From Oscillospiraceae bacterium (GTDB lineage Bacteria; Bacillota; Clostridia; Oscillospirales; Oscillospiraceae), in assembly GCA_015068155.1 (NCBI GenBank), contig SVLC01000009.1, positions 1 to 45,435 of the forward strand: a stretch of DNA of 45,435 bases, in the 5' to 3' direction. This document shows, piece after piece, positions 14,014 through 21,512 of this stretch. Positions within the stretch are counted from its first letter, which is position 1; every line of letters starts with the position of its first letter. Under the pieces are notes generated by a model, which was not told where the DNA came from, made no database searches, and worked only from the letters and a program-made list of their open reading frames with translations. The translations under genes were made by a program, and so were the position numbers.

Positions 14014-15363
14014 ATGGCATTTGAAGGCTTAACCGAAAAAATTTCCGCCACCTTCAAAAAGCTCCGTGGCAAAGGCCGCATCAAAGAGGCCGATGTGAAG
14101 GAGGCTATGCGTGAGATCCGCATGGCGCTGTTGGAGGCGGATGTCAGCTATAAAGTATGTAAGGATTTTACCAAGCAGGTCACCGAACGCTGTATTGGCG
14201 TTGACGTGCTGGAATCCCTGACCCCTGCCCAGATGATCGTTAAGATCGTCAATGAAGAGCTCACCAAGCTGATGGGCTCCGATCAAAAGCATATTACCAT
14301 TAACCCCAACGGTCCCACCGTTGTGATGCTGGTGGGCCTGCAGGGCGCAGGTAAAACCACCAACGGCTCCAAGCTGGCTGGTTTGATGAAGCGCCAGGGT
14401 AAAAATCCCTTGTTGGTCGCTTGCGATATCTATCGGCCTGCCGCCATTCAGCAGTTGAAGGTCTGCGGCGAAAAGCTGGGCATCCCTGTATTTGAGAAGG
14501 GAACCCAAAACCCGGTACAGACTGCCAAAGAAGCAGTACTCTACGCCCGTCAGCACGGCCATGATATGGTGTTCCTGGACACCGCCGGCCGTCTGCATGT
14601 GGACGAGGCACTGATGAATGAGCTGAAGGAAATCAAGGCCACCGTCAAGCCTGACGAGATCATGCTGGTGATCGACGCCATGACCGGCCAGGATGCCGTC
14701 AACGCGGCCCAGAGTTTTAACGAATGGCTGGATATCGATTCCGTCATGCTCAGCAAGCTGGACGGCGATGCCAGAGGCGGCGCGGCCCTGTCCGTTAAGG
14801 CTATCACCGGCAAGCCGGTCAAGTTCGCCGGTATGGGTGAAAAGCTGGAGGACATTGAACCCTTCCATCCGGACCGCATGGCTTCCCGGATCCTGGGCAT
14901 GGGCGATGTGCTCACCCTTATTGAAAAGGCGGAAAAGGCCTACGATGCCAAGAAAGCCGCCGAGATGGAGGAAAAACTCCGTTCCAATAAATTTACGCTC
15001 CAGGATTTCTATGAGCAGATGGTGCAGATGAAATCTATGGGCTCCATGCAGGATATTCTGGCGCAGATGCCCGGCGGTGGCAGCATGAAGAACCTGCAGG
15101 TGGATGAAAAACAAATGGCCCACACCGAAGCGATTATCCTGTCCATGACGCCCAAGGAGCGGGAAAATCCCAATATCATCGGCGCCAGCCGCAAAAAGCG
15201 TATCGCCGCCGGCTGCGGCTTGAAGGTGGAAGATGTAAACCGTCTTCTGAAATCCTTTGAGCAGATGCAAAAGCTTATCAAGCAATTCTCCGGCCCCGGC
15301 GCCGGCAAGAAGATGAAGCGGATGCGTGGCTTCGGCGGCATGGGCGGCTTTCCCGGGTTTTAA
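14014..15363 (+). CDS. ffh: Signal recognition particle protein Ffh
   Basis: The SRP54 GTPase, 449 residues, which binds SRP RNA and signal sequences and docks with FtsY at the membrane. The N domain comprises about residues 1-90. The G domain has GLQGAGKTT at 108-116, DTAGRLHVDEALM, and the LSKLDGDARGGAAL element. The M domain contains the RNA-binding helix segment (MTPKERENPNIIGASRKKRIAAG) and a Met-, Gly-rich tail (MKRMRGFGGMGG). One small departure from many Ffh proteins is TTNGSKLA in place of the usual TTTxAKLA after the P loop. It is followed by rpsP, which may have its own -10 (TATAAT, 15395-15400). Confidence 0.97.
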   Translation: MAFEGLTEKISATFKKLRGKGRIKEADVKEAMREIRMALLEADVSYKVCKDFTKQVTERCIGVDVLESLTPAQMIVKIVNEELTKLMGSDQKHITINPNGPTVVMLVGLQGAGKTTNGSKLAGLMKRQGKNPLLVACDIYRPAAIQQLKVCGEKLGIPVFEKGTQNPVQTAKEAVLYARQHGHDMVFLDTAGRLHVDEALMNELKEIKATVKPDEIMLVIDAMTGQDAVNAAQSFNEWLDIDSVMLSKLDGDARGGAALSVKAITGKPVKFAGMGEKLEDIEPFHPDRMASRILGMGDVLTLIEKAEKAYDAKKAAEMEEKLRSNKFTLQDFYEQMVQMKSMGSMQDILAQMPGGGSMKNLQVDEKQMAHTEAIILSMTPKERENPNIIGASRKKRIAAGCGLKVEDVNRLLKSFEQMQKLIKQFSGPGAGKKMKRMRGFGGMGGFPGF

Positions 15364-15433
15364 TCGTTCGTTATAAGCAAAACGCTTTACGATATATAAT
15401 TTATTTTGAAATTTTTATGGAGGTGAATTCTCA

Positions 15434-15673
15434 ATGGTTAAGATCAGACTGAGAAGAATGGGCGCCAAGAAGGCTCCTTACTACCGTGTTGTTGTTGCTG
15501 ATGCTCGTTCCCCCCGCGACGGCCGTTGCATCGAGGAGATCGGCACTTACAACCCCCTGACCAATCCTGCCACCATCACCATCGATGTGGAGAAGGCTCA
15601 GACCTGGATCAAGAACGGCGCACAGCCCACTGATACCGTTCGTGGTCTGCTGAAGAAGGCTGGCGTGCTGTAA
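15434..15673 (+). CDS. rpsP: 30S ribosomal protein S16
   Basis: A 79-residue S16 protein with the usual start [20 protein letters not shown] and the motifs [20 protein letters not shown]. It is an early 30S assembly protein. GGAGGTGAA lies 7 bp before the ATG. Its place between ffh and khpA matches the conserved Firmicutes order. Codons are strongly biased toward C- and T-ending optimal forms, as expected for a highly expressed gene. Confidence 0.97.
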   Translation: MVKIRLRRMGAKKAPYYRVVVADARSPRDGRCIEEIGTYNPLTNPATITIDVEKAQTWIKNGAQPTDTVRGLLKKAGVL

Positions 15674-15694
15674 TCCCTAAAGGAGATTAACGCA

Positions 15695-15925
15695 ATGAAG
15701 GAACTTTTGCTGTATATGGCAAAGAACTTGGTGGATCACCCTGAAGCTGTTACGGTCACCGAGATCGACGGCGAAGACGGCAAGATCCTGGAGCTGCGTG
15801 TTGCCGAAGGTGACATGGGCAAGGTCATCGGCCGCCAGGGTCGGATCGCCAAGGAGATCCGCACCATCGTTAAGACCGTTGCGCAGCGCACCGGCGAAAA
15901 AGTCACGGTGGAAATCGTGGATTAA
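15695..15925 (+). CDS. khpA: KH-domain RNA-binding protein KhpA
   Basis: A 76-residue single KH domain protein (formerly YlqC). The GxxG RNA-binding loop is in GKVIGRQGRIAKEIRT at about residues 45-60. KhpA pairs with KhpB/Jag in Gram-positive bacteria and influences cell elongation and small-RNA biology. It lies 21 bp after rpsP with AAAGGAG before the ATG and is followed by a terminator, so rimM-trmD probably rely on read-through or on their own promoter. Confidence 0.95.
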   Translation: MKELLLYMAKNLVDHPEAVTVTEIDGEDGKILELRVAEGDMGKVIGRQGRIAKEIRTIVKTVAQRTGEKVTVEIVD

Positions 15926-15931
15926 ACGATC

Positions 15932-15958
15932 ATGCGTGGCATAATGCCACGCATTTTT
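15932..15958 (+). terminator. Terminator after khpA
   Basis: ATGCGTGGC and GCCACGCAT pair perfectly around ATAAT, followed by TTTT. It begins 7 bp after the stop. Confidence 0.9.
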
Positions 15959-15964
15959 CGTTAT

Positions 15965-16038
15965 CGTAGGGGCCGATGCAGGCATCGGCCCTATTCGACA
16001 TGGATATGATCGGGCCGATGTGGGCATCGGCCCCTACG
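15965..16038. repeat. Palindromic GTAGGGGCCGATG repeat (second family), copy 1
   Basis: The ends CGTAGGGGCCGATGC and GCATCGGCCCCTACG are a perfect 15-bp inverted repeat. Inside, two smaller palindromes of GCCGATG/CATCGGC sit on either side of a 20-bp spacer. A related unit lies at 34888-34940. No coding potential. It sits between the khpA terminator and rimM. Confidence 0.8.
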
Positions 16039-16057
16039 GACGAAAGGAAGAAATCTT

Positions 16058-16549
16058 ATGAAACTTCAATTTGTTGAAGCCGGTGAGATCGTCACCACCC
16101 ACGGTGTCCGGGGCGAAGTCAAGGTGCTTTGCTGGCTGGATGATCCGGAAATGCTCTGTGAATTTGACCGTTGCCGCATTGGCGGAAAAGAATATACAAT
16201 GGAACAGGTTCGGGTACAGAAGACCTGCAATCTGGTGAAGCTTCAGGGCATCGATACCATGGAAGCCGCGCAGTTGATGCGGGGCAAAGTGATCGAACTG
16301 TACCGGGAGGATATTGACGACGAAGTGATTTTTGCCGCCGAGCTGGCGGGCGTTGAGGTTTATGCCGAGGGTGTCTGCATTGGCAAGATCGCCGATGTGC
16401 TGGATTATCCCGGTAACGCCGTGTATGTGGTGAAGGGGCAGCATGGATACATGATCCCTGCGGTAAGCCAGTTTGTGCTGTCCACAGATATGGAGGCAAA
16501 CCGCATGGAAGTGAAACTGATCGAGGGAATGCGTACCGATGAGAATTGA
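16058..16549 (+). CDS. rimM: Ribosome maturation factor RimM
   Basis: A 163-residue 30S assembly factor. The N-terminal barrel begins FVEAGEIVTTHGVRGEVKVLCWLDDPE, the defining motif of RimM, and the C-terminal PRC barrel contains GKIADVLDYPGNAVYVV and YMIPAVSQFV. It binds ribosomal protein S19 during 16S head maturation. ACGAAAGGAAG precedes the ATG, partly supplied by the end of the repeat. The gene overlaps trmD by 11 bp, so the two are coupled. Confidence 0.95.
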   Translation: MKLQFVEAGEIVTTHGVRGEVKVLCWLDDPEMLCEFDRCRIGGKEYTMEQVRVQKTCNLVKLQGIDTMEAAQLMRGKVIELYREDIDDEVIFAAELAGVEVYAEGVCIGKIADVLDYPGNAVYVVKGQHGYMIPAVSQFVLSTDMEANRMEVKLIEGMRTDEN

Positions 16550-17303
16550 TATCATGACGCTTTTTCCCGAGACCCTGGGGGATGTGCTGTCGGAAAGTAT
16601 CTTGGGCCGGGCCCAGGAACGGGGTTTTATCCGTATCGAAACTCACCAGATCCGGGATTACACTGCAAATAAACAAAACCAGACCGATGACTATCCCTAC
16701 GGCGGCGGCCGTGGCGCGGTGATGACAGCGGATCCGCTGTACCGTTGCTGGGAGGCCATTTGCGACGAAGCCGGCGGTCCGGTGCACACCATCTATATGT
16801 CCCCCTGCGGCCATACCTTCCGGCAGGCAGATGCCATTCGCTTGAGCAAAATGGAAAATATCATCATCGTCTGCGGTCATTACGAAGGCATTGACCAGCG
16901 CTTCATCGACGAGTGTGTGGATGAGGAGATCAGCCTGGGCGATTTTGTTCTTACCGGCGGTGAGATCGCTGCCATGGCCGTGACCGATGCGGTATGCCGT
17001 ATGGTGCCCGGTGTGTTGGCAGATGCGGAGTGTTTCGAAGACGAGAGCCATTTTAATGGCCTTTTGGAGTACCCCCAGTATACCCGTCCTGCGGTATGGC
17101 ACGGCAGACAAGTGCCTCAGATCCTGCTTTCCGGCAACCATGAAAAGGTACGCCAGTGGCGCAGAAAGCAGTCCCTGCGCCGTACTATGGCCCGTCGGCC
17201 GGATATGTACGAAAAACTGGACCTGTCAAGTAAGCAGGATAAGAAACTGCTGAAAGAAATGGCGGAAGAGGATGCTTTGCAGAATCATACACCCACCGAC
17301 TAA
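16539..17303 (+). CDS. trmD: tRNA (guanine-37-N1)-methyltransferase TrmD
   Basis: A SPOUT-class methyltransferase of 254 residues that makes m1G37 and so prevents +1 frameshifts. It starts MRIDIMTLFPE. The trefoil knot with the SAM site is seen in IIIVCGHYEGIDQRFIDE and EISLGDFVLTGGEIAAM. The substrate loop DDYPYGGGRGAVMTADP carries RGAV where most TrmD proteins have PGMV, a mild departure. The stop codon TAA lies in the loop of the terminator hairpin at 17289-17327. Confidence 0.96.
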   Translation: MRIDIMTLFPETLGDVLSESILGRAQERGFIRIETHQIRDYTANKQNQTDDYPYGGGRGAVMTADPLYRCWEAICDEAGGPVHTIYMSPCGHTFRQADAIRLSKMENIIIVCGHYEGIDQRFIDECVDEEISLGDFVLTGGEIAAMAVTDAVCRMVPGVLADAECFEDESHFNGLLEYPQYTRPAVWHGRQVPQILLSGNHEKVRQWRRKQSLRRTMARRPDMYEKLDLSSKQDKKLLKEMAEEDALQNHTPTD

Positions 17304-17327
17304 ATGATCGGTGGGTGTTGCTTTTTT
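17289..17327 (+). terminator. Terminator overlapping the trmD stop
   Basis: ACACCCACCGA and TCGGTGGGTGT form an 11-bp stem whose loop includes the trmD stop codon. TTGCTTTTTT follows. Confidence 0.9.
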
Positions 17328-17346
17328 AGGCTGTATCCGTTATAAT
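17318..17346 (+). promoter_or_regulatory. Promoter of the sirtuin operon
   Basis: TTGCTT (17318-17323) and TATAAT (17341-17346) are 17 bp apart. The -35 box overlaps the T tract of the trmD terminator, a compact arrangement. Confidence 0.75.
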
Positions 17347-17372
17347 AAGACAAAATATGGAGGTGTGCGCAT

Positions 17373-17801
17373 ATGGATTATATCGCTCCGATTCTTTTGG
17401 TTATCTTTTCTATCTTTTACTGGGTTTCCTGGGCAAATTCCCGCCGCACGAAAAACGGCTTTCGGGAAGATCTGACGGATTGTACGGTTGGCCAGCTTAC
17501 CGGCGAAACGGTGCAGCGCAAGGCCCACGCCGGCGGTCTCAGCGCCCAAACCCACAAAAAGACCACTGTGGTCTATACCTACCAGGTAGATGACAAATCC
17601 TACACCTGCGAGGCGGTGGTGCTGGACCGTTTCCAGGCCATGCCTGCCAGCACCAAAGTGGTGTATCAGAAGAAAAATCCCCAGGTCTGCTATCTGCCGG
17701 AATTTGAAAAGGTGGACGAGAAGGGGATGCAGTTGTCTTACCTGTGCTTTGGCATTCTGTGCCTGGCATTGGCAGTCTTTGCGCTGCTGCGGGTATTGTG
17801 A
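17373..17801 (+). CDS. Membrane protein with DUF3592-like domain (142 aa)
   Basis: A 142-residue protein with one hydrophobic helix at each end (residues 3-22 and about 124-141) and a beta-rich domain between them. The central part, with KTTVVYTYQVDDKSYTCEAVV and PASTKVVYQKKNPQVCYLPE, resembles DUF3592 proteins, in which a strand-rich domain is flanked by two membrane helices. GGAGGTG lies before the ATG. It is the first gene of a unit leading into the sirtuin gene 19 bp downstream. No known function. Confidence 0.7.
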   Translation: MDYIAPILLVIFSIFYWVSWANSRRTKNGFREDLTDCTVGQLTGETVQRKAHAGGLSAQTHKKTTVVYTYQVDDKSYTCEAVVLDRFQAMPASTKVVYQKKNPQVCYLPEFEKVDEKGMQLSYLCFGILCLALAVFALLRVL

Positions 17802-17820
17802 TCCCATGGGAGGCGAGTGG

Positions 17821-18534
17821 ATGGATAAGCTGGAAATGCTGCAGCAATGGGTGAGGGAAAGCCGGAATATCGTCTTCTTCGGGGGCGCCGGCGTCAGCAC
17901 GGAGTCGGGCATTCCCGATTTTCGCAGTGTGGACGGATTGTACCGCCAAAAGTTTGATTATCCTCCGGAAATGATCATTTCCCACACTTTTTATGAAAAA
18001 AACCCGGAGTATTTTTTCCGCTTCTACCGGGAAAAAATGCTCCCCCTGGGCTTTGAACCCAACATTACCCACAGGGTGCTTGCCCGATGGGAAGAAGAGG
18101 GCAAACTCTCTGCTGTGGTCACCCAAAACATCGACGGCCTGCACCAAAAGGCTGGCTCTAAGAAGGTCTATGAGCTTCACGGCTCCGTTCTGCGGAATTA
18201 TTGCACCCGCTGCCGCAAATTCCACAGCGCCGAGTTTGTCAAAAACGCGCCCGGCGTGCCCCGCTGCGAATGCGGCGGCATCGTCAAGCCGGATGTGGTC
18301 CTGTATGAAGAAGGGCTGGATCAGAATACCATCGAGCAGAGCATATGGGCCATCTCCCACGCCGATCTGCTGATCGTAGCCGGCACCAGCCTGACGGTGT
18401 ACCCGGCGGCAGGCCTGATAAACTATTACCGGGGCAACCGCCTGGTGCTGATCAACCGGGACGAAACCCCTTACGACAGCCAGGCAGATCTGGTGTTTCA
18501 CCAATCTTTGGGCGAAATTATCTCCCGGCTATAA
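17821..18534 (+). CDS. cobB: NAD-dependent protein deacylase, Sir2 family
   Basis: A 237-residue sirtuin that removes acyl groups from lysine with NAD. The NAD site is GAGVSTESGIPDFRS at residues 22-36, TQNIDGLH is at 101-108, the catalytic His is H120 (ELHGS), and zinc ligands are C128, C131, C149 and C151. The residues around the acyl pocket (FDYPPEMIISHTFYEKNPEYFFRFY) are of the class U / bacterial deacetylase kind rather than the Tyr-Arg desuccinylase pair. I chose ATG 17821 because GGGAGGCGAGTGG precedes it. The following gene starts 17 bp after its stop. Confidence 0.93.
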   Translation: MDKLEMLQQWVRESRNIVFFGGAGVSTESGIPDFRSVDGLYRQKFDYPPEMIISHTFYEKNPEYFFRFYREKMLPLGFEPNITHRVLARWEEEGKLSAVVTQNIDGLHQKAGSKKVYELHGSVLRNYCTRCRKFHSAEFVKNAPGVPRCECGGIVKPDVVLYEEGLDQNTIEQSIWAISHADLLIVAGTSLTVYPAAGLINYYRGNRLVLINRDETPYDSQADLVFHQSLGEIISRL

Positions 18535-18551
18535 TTAAGGAGGCTCCAACA

Positions 18552-19085
18552 ATGGACAAGCAGGCACTTCGTAAAGAAATCCGCGAAAAGAAGCGGGCAA
18601 TGACGGAGCAGCAGATCGTTTCCGCAAGTGAAAGGTTAGGGGAACTGTTCCTGGCGTCCGAAGCCTATAAGCAAGCCAAAACCATCTACGGCTACCTGCC
18701 TTATAACCAGGAGGTCCGCACCGTTCCTATGCTGCAGCAGGCCCTGCTGGACGGGAAAAAGGTGGCCGTGCCCAAGTGCTACGGCGACGAGATGCGCTTC
18801 ATTTACTTAGATGACCTTTCCCAGGTGGAGAAGGGCTATTGCGGCATTCCGGAGCCCATCGCAGACGAACCCATCGCAGATGATCCCACCGCGCTGGTGC
18901 TGATGCCAGGCCTGGCCTTCGATCCCCAGGGCCACCGTATGGGCTATGGCGGCGGCTTCTATGATAAATTCCTGGAGCAGGAGCCGAACCATCCCACCAT
19001 TGCCCTTTGTTACGCATTCCAAATGCTTGACCATTTGGAAACCGAAGCCCACGATATCCCTGTGGACACCGTCCTTTGGGCATAA
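18552..19085 (+). CDS. 5-formyltetrahydrofolate cyclo-ligase
   Basis: A 177-residue enzyme that converts 5-formyl-THF to 5,10-methenyl-THF with ATP. The N-terminus MDKQALRKEIREKKRAMT is the basic helix typical of the family (MTHFS/YgfA). The ATP and folate site is LVLMPGLAFDPQGHRMGYGGGFYDKFL at residues 116-141. AAGGAGGCTCC precedes the ATG. It sits between the sirtuin and a DUF1643 gene in one co-directional unit. The gene is often called fau or ygfA. Confidence 0.93.
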   Translation: MDKQALRKEIREKKRAMTEQQIVSASERLGELFLASEAYKQAKTIYGYLPYNQEVRTVPMLQQALLDGKKVAVPKCYGDEMRFIYLDDLSQVEKGYCGIPEPIADEPIADDPTALVLMPGLAFDPQGHRMGYGGGFYDKFLEQEPNHPTIALCYAFQMLDHLETEAHDIPVDTVLWA

Positions 19086-19097
19086 AGGAGAAAAACT

Positions 19098-19712
19098 ATG
19101 CACATACCCACTGTAACTACCGATAAAATCAAATTAGTTACTTTTGCCGAGGCTTTGGCTGCCGCCAACACCCCCAGCGCCGATTATGATATAGAAAAAT
19201 GGCTCTATGCCCCCAATTTCTATTCTGAATACCGTTACATACTGGGTACCCGGGGCAAAAATCCTCTCATCTGCATCGGCATCAACCCCTCCACCGCTGT
19301 GCCGGATGATTTGGATAACACGCTAAAATCCGTGGAGCGCATCGCGAAGGGCAATGGTTTCGACAGCTTCATTATGTTCAATGTCTATGCCCAGCGGGCA
19401 ACTTCGCCGGATGACATGGAAAAAGTCTGCAATCCCGCGCTTCACAGGGAGAATCTGGAAGCCTTCCGCTATGTACTATCCATTTCCGAGAATCCTACGG
19501 TGTGGGCCGCCTGGGGCGCTATTATCGAGAAGCGGAAATATTTGCCGGATTGCGTCAGAGATATGCTGTCCGTGGGTGAGGAATACGGTGCAAACTGGGT
19601 CTGCGCCGGCGCCATCACCAAGAAGGGCCATCCCCACCATCCGCTGTACCTGCGGAAAGATGAAAAGATCCGCCCCTTTGACGTGGCGGCTTACCTGGAG
19701 GGACTGAAATGA
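19098..19712 (+). CDS. DUF1643 domain-containing protein
   Basis: A 204-residue protein of the DUF1643 family. The domain signature is clear: YRYILGTRGKNPLICIGINPSTA, then DNTLKSVERIAKGNGFDSFIMFNVYAQRAT, and later WAAWGAIIEKRKYLPDC, resembling the uracil-DNA-glycosylase-like fold proposed for the family, though I cannot confirm activity. It starts 12 bp after the cyclo-ligase with AAAGGAG before the ATG and overlaps the next small gene by 4 bp (ATGA). Family function is unknown. Confidence 0.85.
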   Translation: MHIPTVTTDKIKLVTFAEALAAANTPSADYDIEKWLYAPNFYSEYRYILGTRGKNPLICIGINPSTAVPDDLDNTLKSVERIAKGNGFDSFIMFNVYAQRATSPDDMEKVCNPALHRENLEAFRYVLSISENPTVWAAWGAIIEKRKYLPDCVRDMLSVGEEYGANWVCAGAITKKGHPHHPLYLRKDEKIRPFDVAAYLEGLK

Positions 19713-19885
19713 ACGGCTGCGAATGCGATACCTGCTGGTATTATGACTATGATGAGGAATATGACGAGTACTACTGCATGATGGACCTGGACGAGGACGA
19801 AGTCTACCGTTTCTTCGCCACCCCCAAGGCCCGCTGCCCCTACTACCGCCAGGGCGATGATTATACCCTGGCAAGAAGGCAATAA
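19709..19885 (+). CDS. Small Cys-rich acidic protein (58 aa), DUF6472-like
   Basis: A 58-residue protein, MNGCECDTCWYYDYDEE at the start and CPYYRQGDDYTLARRQ at the end. It has Cys at positions 4, 6, 9, 23 and 43, a highly acidic middle (DYDEEYDEYYCMMDLDEDEVYRF in parts) and a basic tail. The pattern CxxCxxYxYDEExxxYxC...LDEDExxRF...CPYY matches, as I recall it, the DUF6472 family of Firmicutes. Four Cys could bind a metal ion. It starts inside the DUF1643 stop codon (ATGA), so the two are coupled. Function unknown. Confidence 0.8.
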   Translation: MNGCECDTCWYYDYDEEYDEYYCMMDLDEDEVYRFFATPKARCPYYRQGDDYTLARRQ

Positions 19886-19897
19886 TGGAGGATGTAT

Positions 19898-20146
19898 ATG
19901 AAGAAGTACTTGTATTTTCTGTTGAAATGGGCGGCTTGTTTCGTTGCTTGTTTCGTAATTACTTATGTATTTGTGTTCTTTGGCGGATGGAAATTGTTTG
20001 AAAGCGGAGATGCTTTTTTGATCGAAATTGGTTTCGCCGGAATCCTGTCAATTTTTGTAGTGATCCTTTTGGAAGTAATTGCAAAACTGGAAAAGCGCAT
20101 TGCCGATTTGGAAGAAAGAATTAAGAAATTGGAAGATAAGAAATGA
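19898..20146 (+). CDS. Two-helix membrane protein with C-terminal coiled coil (82 aa)
   Basis: An 82-residue protein with two membrane segments (about residues 5-25 and 35-58) followed by a charged heptad-rich tail, KLEKRIADLEERIKKLEDKK, that should form a coiled coil. I chose ATG 19898 because GGAGG ends 6 bp before it; the ATG at 19892 directly abuts the ribosome site. The gene is richer in A and T than its neighbours. It ends the six-gene unit that begins at 17373. Function unknown; the tail suggests oligomerisation or a partner. Confidence 0.7.
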   Translation: MKKYLYFLLKWAACFVACFVITYVFVFFGGWKLFESGDAFLIEIGFAGILSIFVVILLEVIAKLEKRIADLEERIKKLEDKK

Positions 20147-20149
20147 TAA

Positions 20150-20180
20150 AAAACTCGGCACCGATCGGTGCCGAGTTTTT
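20150..20180. terminator. Bidirectional terminator between convergent units
   Basis: AACTCGGCACC and GGTGCCGAGTT pair around GATC, with A and T runs on both sides. It serves the plus-strand unit ending at 20146 and the minus-strand gene ending at 20192. Confidence 0.93.
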
Positions 20181-20191
20181 TATGTATGGGA

Positions 20192-21379
20192 TCAGAGGAT
20201 CAGCGCCAGCAGCTGATACGCCCAGTTGGCGAATACGCCGGCGCAAAGACCGCCGATGGTGTGGCTGACCAGGGCGGGGCCCACCAGGTAGCTGGACTTC
20301 AGGCTGTCCATCATGGCAACATGGGTGCTGAGGTAGCCGCTCCAGCACATGCACATGGCGGTGAACACGGCGATATCGTGGGTGTTGGCCAGGCCGGTCA
20401 GCAGCAGGTCCTTAGCCACGCCGATGGCAGCGCCGGCAGCGCCCAATGCGGTGATGGGTACGGAAATTGCCTCAGGACTCTGGAAGCCGAACAGAGGCTG
20501 CAGGATAAAGCTGAGCTTTTCGCCGATCCAGGGCAGGATGGCTACGCCTTCATAGGCTGCGCCGGTATAGCCGCCGGCAGGCTCGCCCTTGGTGAGCATC
20601 ATAATGATGGTGCAGATGATCAGAACGCCGGGAATGATGGCCATACCCATATCCACGCCGCTCTTGCCGCCTTCCAGCAGCGCATCCAAAAAACGGGTGC
20701 CGGCGCTGCCTTTACGGACCTTACGGTACTTATTGATGTCGATATCTTCATCTTCGCCGATCAGATCGCAATCGGCATCCTTGCCAAAGATCTTGGAGGT
20801 GTGGCGAAGCATCAGTCGGGTGGAAACAATACTGCCCACAATGGCGCCCAAATTGCCGATCAGCACAGCCAAACCGATGCTGCCGCCGTCGGAGGTCTGC
20901 AATCCGGCCATAAAGGTGGTGATGATCAGACCCATGCCAAAAGCGGTGCCGATATTGCAAAGGGCGGGCAGTTGATATCGTTTGAAATAGCGGCGGAAGG
21001 TATTGTCGTGGGCCAGGGTCAAAATTGCCGGGTTATCGGAGAGATAAGTGGTGAAAACACCCACGGCGCTGGCACCGGGCAAGCCATACACCACCCGAAT
21101 TACCGGGGAAAGCAATTTGTTCAACAGGGAGATCACGCCAAATTCTGAGAATAGGGAAGAAATAGCGCCTGCCAAAACGGCGATGGCCATAATGTAGAAT
21201 ACGGTGTTCAGCAGCAGGTCAAAAGCGGTATTCATCATGGTGTTGAACATATTGACTGTGCCCATCTTCATGCACAGCGCCACAAAGAAGCCCAGGAACA
21301 GCGCGAGGAATACAAATACCTCCGCGCCGACGGCTTTCTTCAGGCCAATGGGGGTGGATAGCTTGATCTTCTTTCTCAT
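20192..21379 (-). CDS. Gate-domain (nucleoside recognition) membrane protein, CD0519/CD1768-like
   Basis: A 395-residue polytopic protein with about ten hydrophobic segments. The part VYGLPGASAVGVFTTYLSDNPAILTLA is the nucleoside-recognition/Gate signature, and the overall sequence matches what I recall as the CD0519/CD1768 membrane family of Clostridia. A cytoplasmic loop near residues 205-225 is very acidic (DADCDLIGEDEDIDINKYR). It is presumably a transporter, but the substrate is unknown. I chose ATG 21379 because a good promoter (21422-21450) lies just upstream; a longer frame to 21466 would start upstream of that promoter. Confidence 0.8.
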   Translation of the reverse strand: MRKKIKLSTPIGLKKAVGAEVFVFLALFLGFFVALCMKMGTVNMFNTMMNTAFDLLLNTVFYIMAIAVLAGAISSLFSEFGVISLLNKLLSPVIRVVYGLPGASAVGVFTTYLSDNPAILTLAHDNTFRRYFKRYQLPALCNIGTAFGMGLIITTFMAGLQTSDGGSIGLAVLIGNLGAIVGSIVSTRLMLRHTSKIFGKDADCDLIGEDEDIDINKYRKVRKGSAGTRFLDALLEGGKSGVDMGMAIIPGVLIICTIIMMLTKGEPAGGYTGAAYEGVAILPWIGEKLSFILQPLFGFQSPEAISVPITALGAAGAAIGVAKDLLLTGLANTHDIAVFTAMCMCWSGYLSTHVAMMDSLKSSYLVGPALVSHTIGGLCAGVFANWAYQLLALIL

Positions 21380-21421
21380 AGCGATACCTGCCCTTATACA
21401 ATAGTTGGTATAACCCGCATA

Positions 21422-21450
21422 ATTATATACGAAATCCCCATTTCCGTCAA
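21422..21450 (-). promoter_or_regulatory. Promoter of the Gate-domain gene
   Basis: On the minus strand TTGACG (21450-21445) and TATAAT (21427-21422) are 17 bp apart. Confidence 0.85.
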
Positions 21451-21476
21451 GAAATATTTTCCGCAACTACGGAACG

Positions 21477-21506
21477 AAAACCTCCGGACCGTTCGGCCCG
21501 GAGGTA
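21477..21506 (-). terminator. Terminator of the APC permease gene
   Basis: On the minus strand CCTCCGGGCC and GGTCCGGAGG pair (one G-T) around GAAC, followed by TTTTCGTT. It starts 7 bp past the stop codon. Confidence 0.82.
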
Positions 21507-21512
21507 ATGTTC

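Noticed and set aside
14029..15285. A 418-codon open frame antisense to ffh
   Set aside because: His- and Gln-rich translation typical of a shadow frame; ffh on the plus strand is certain.
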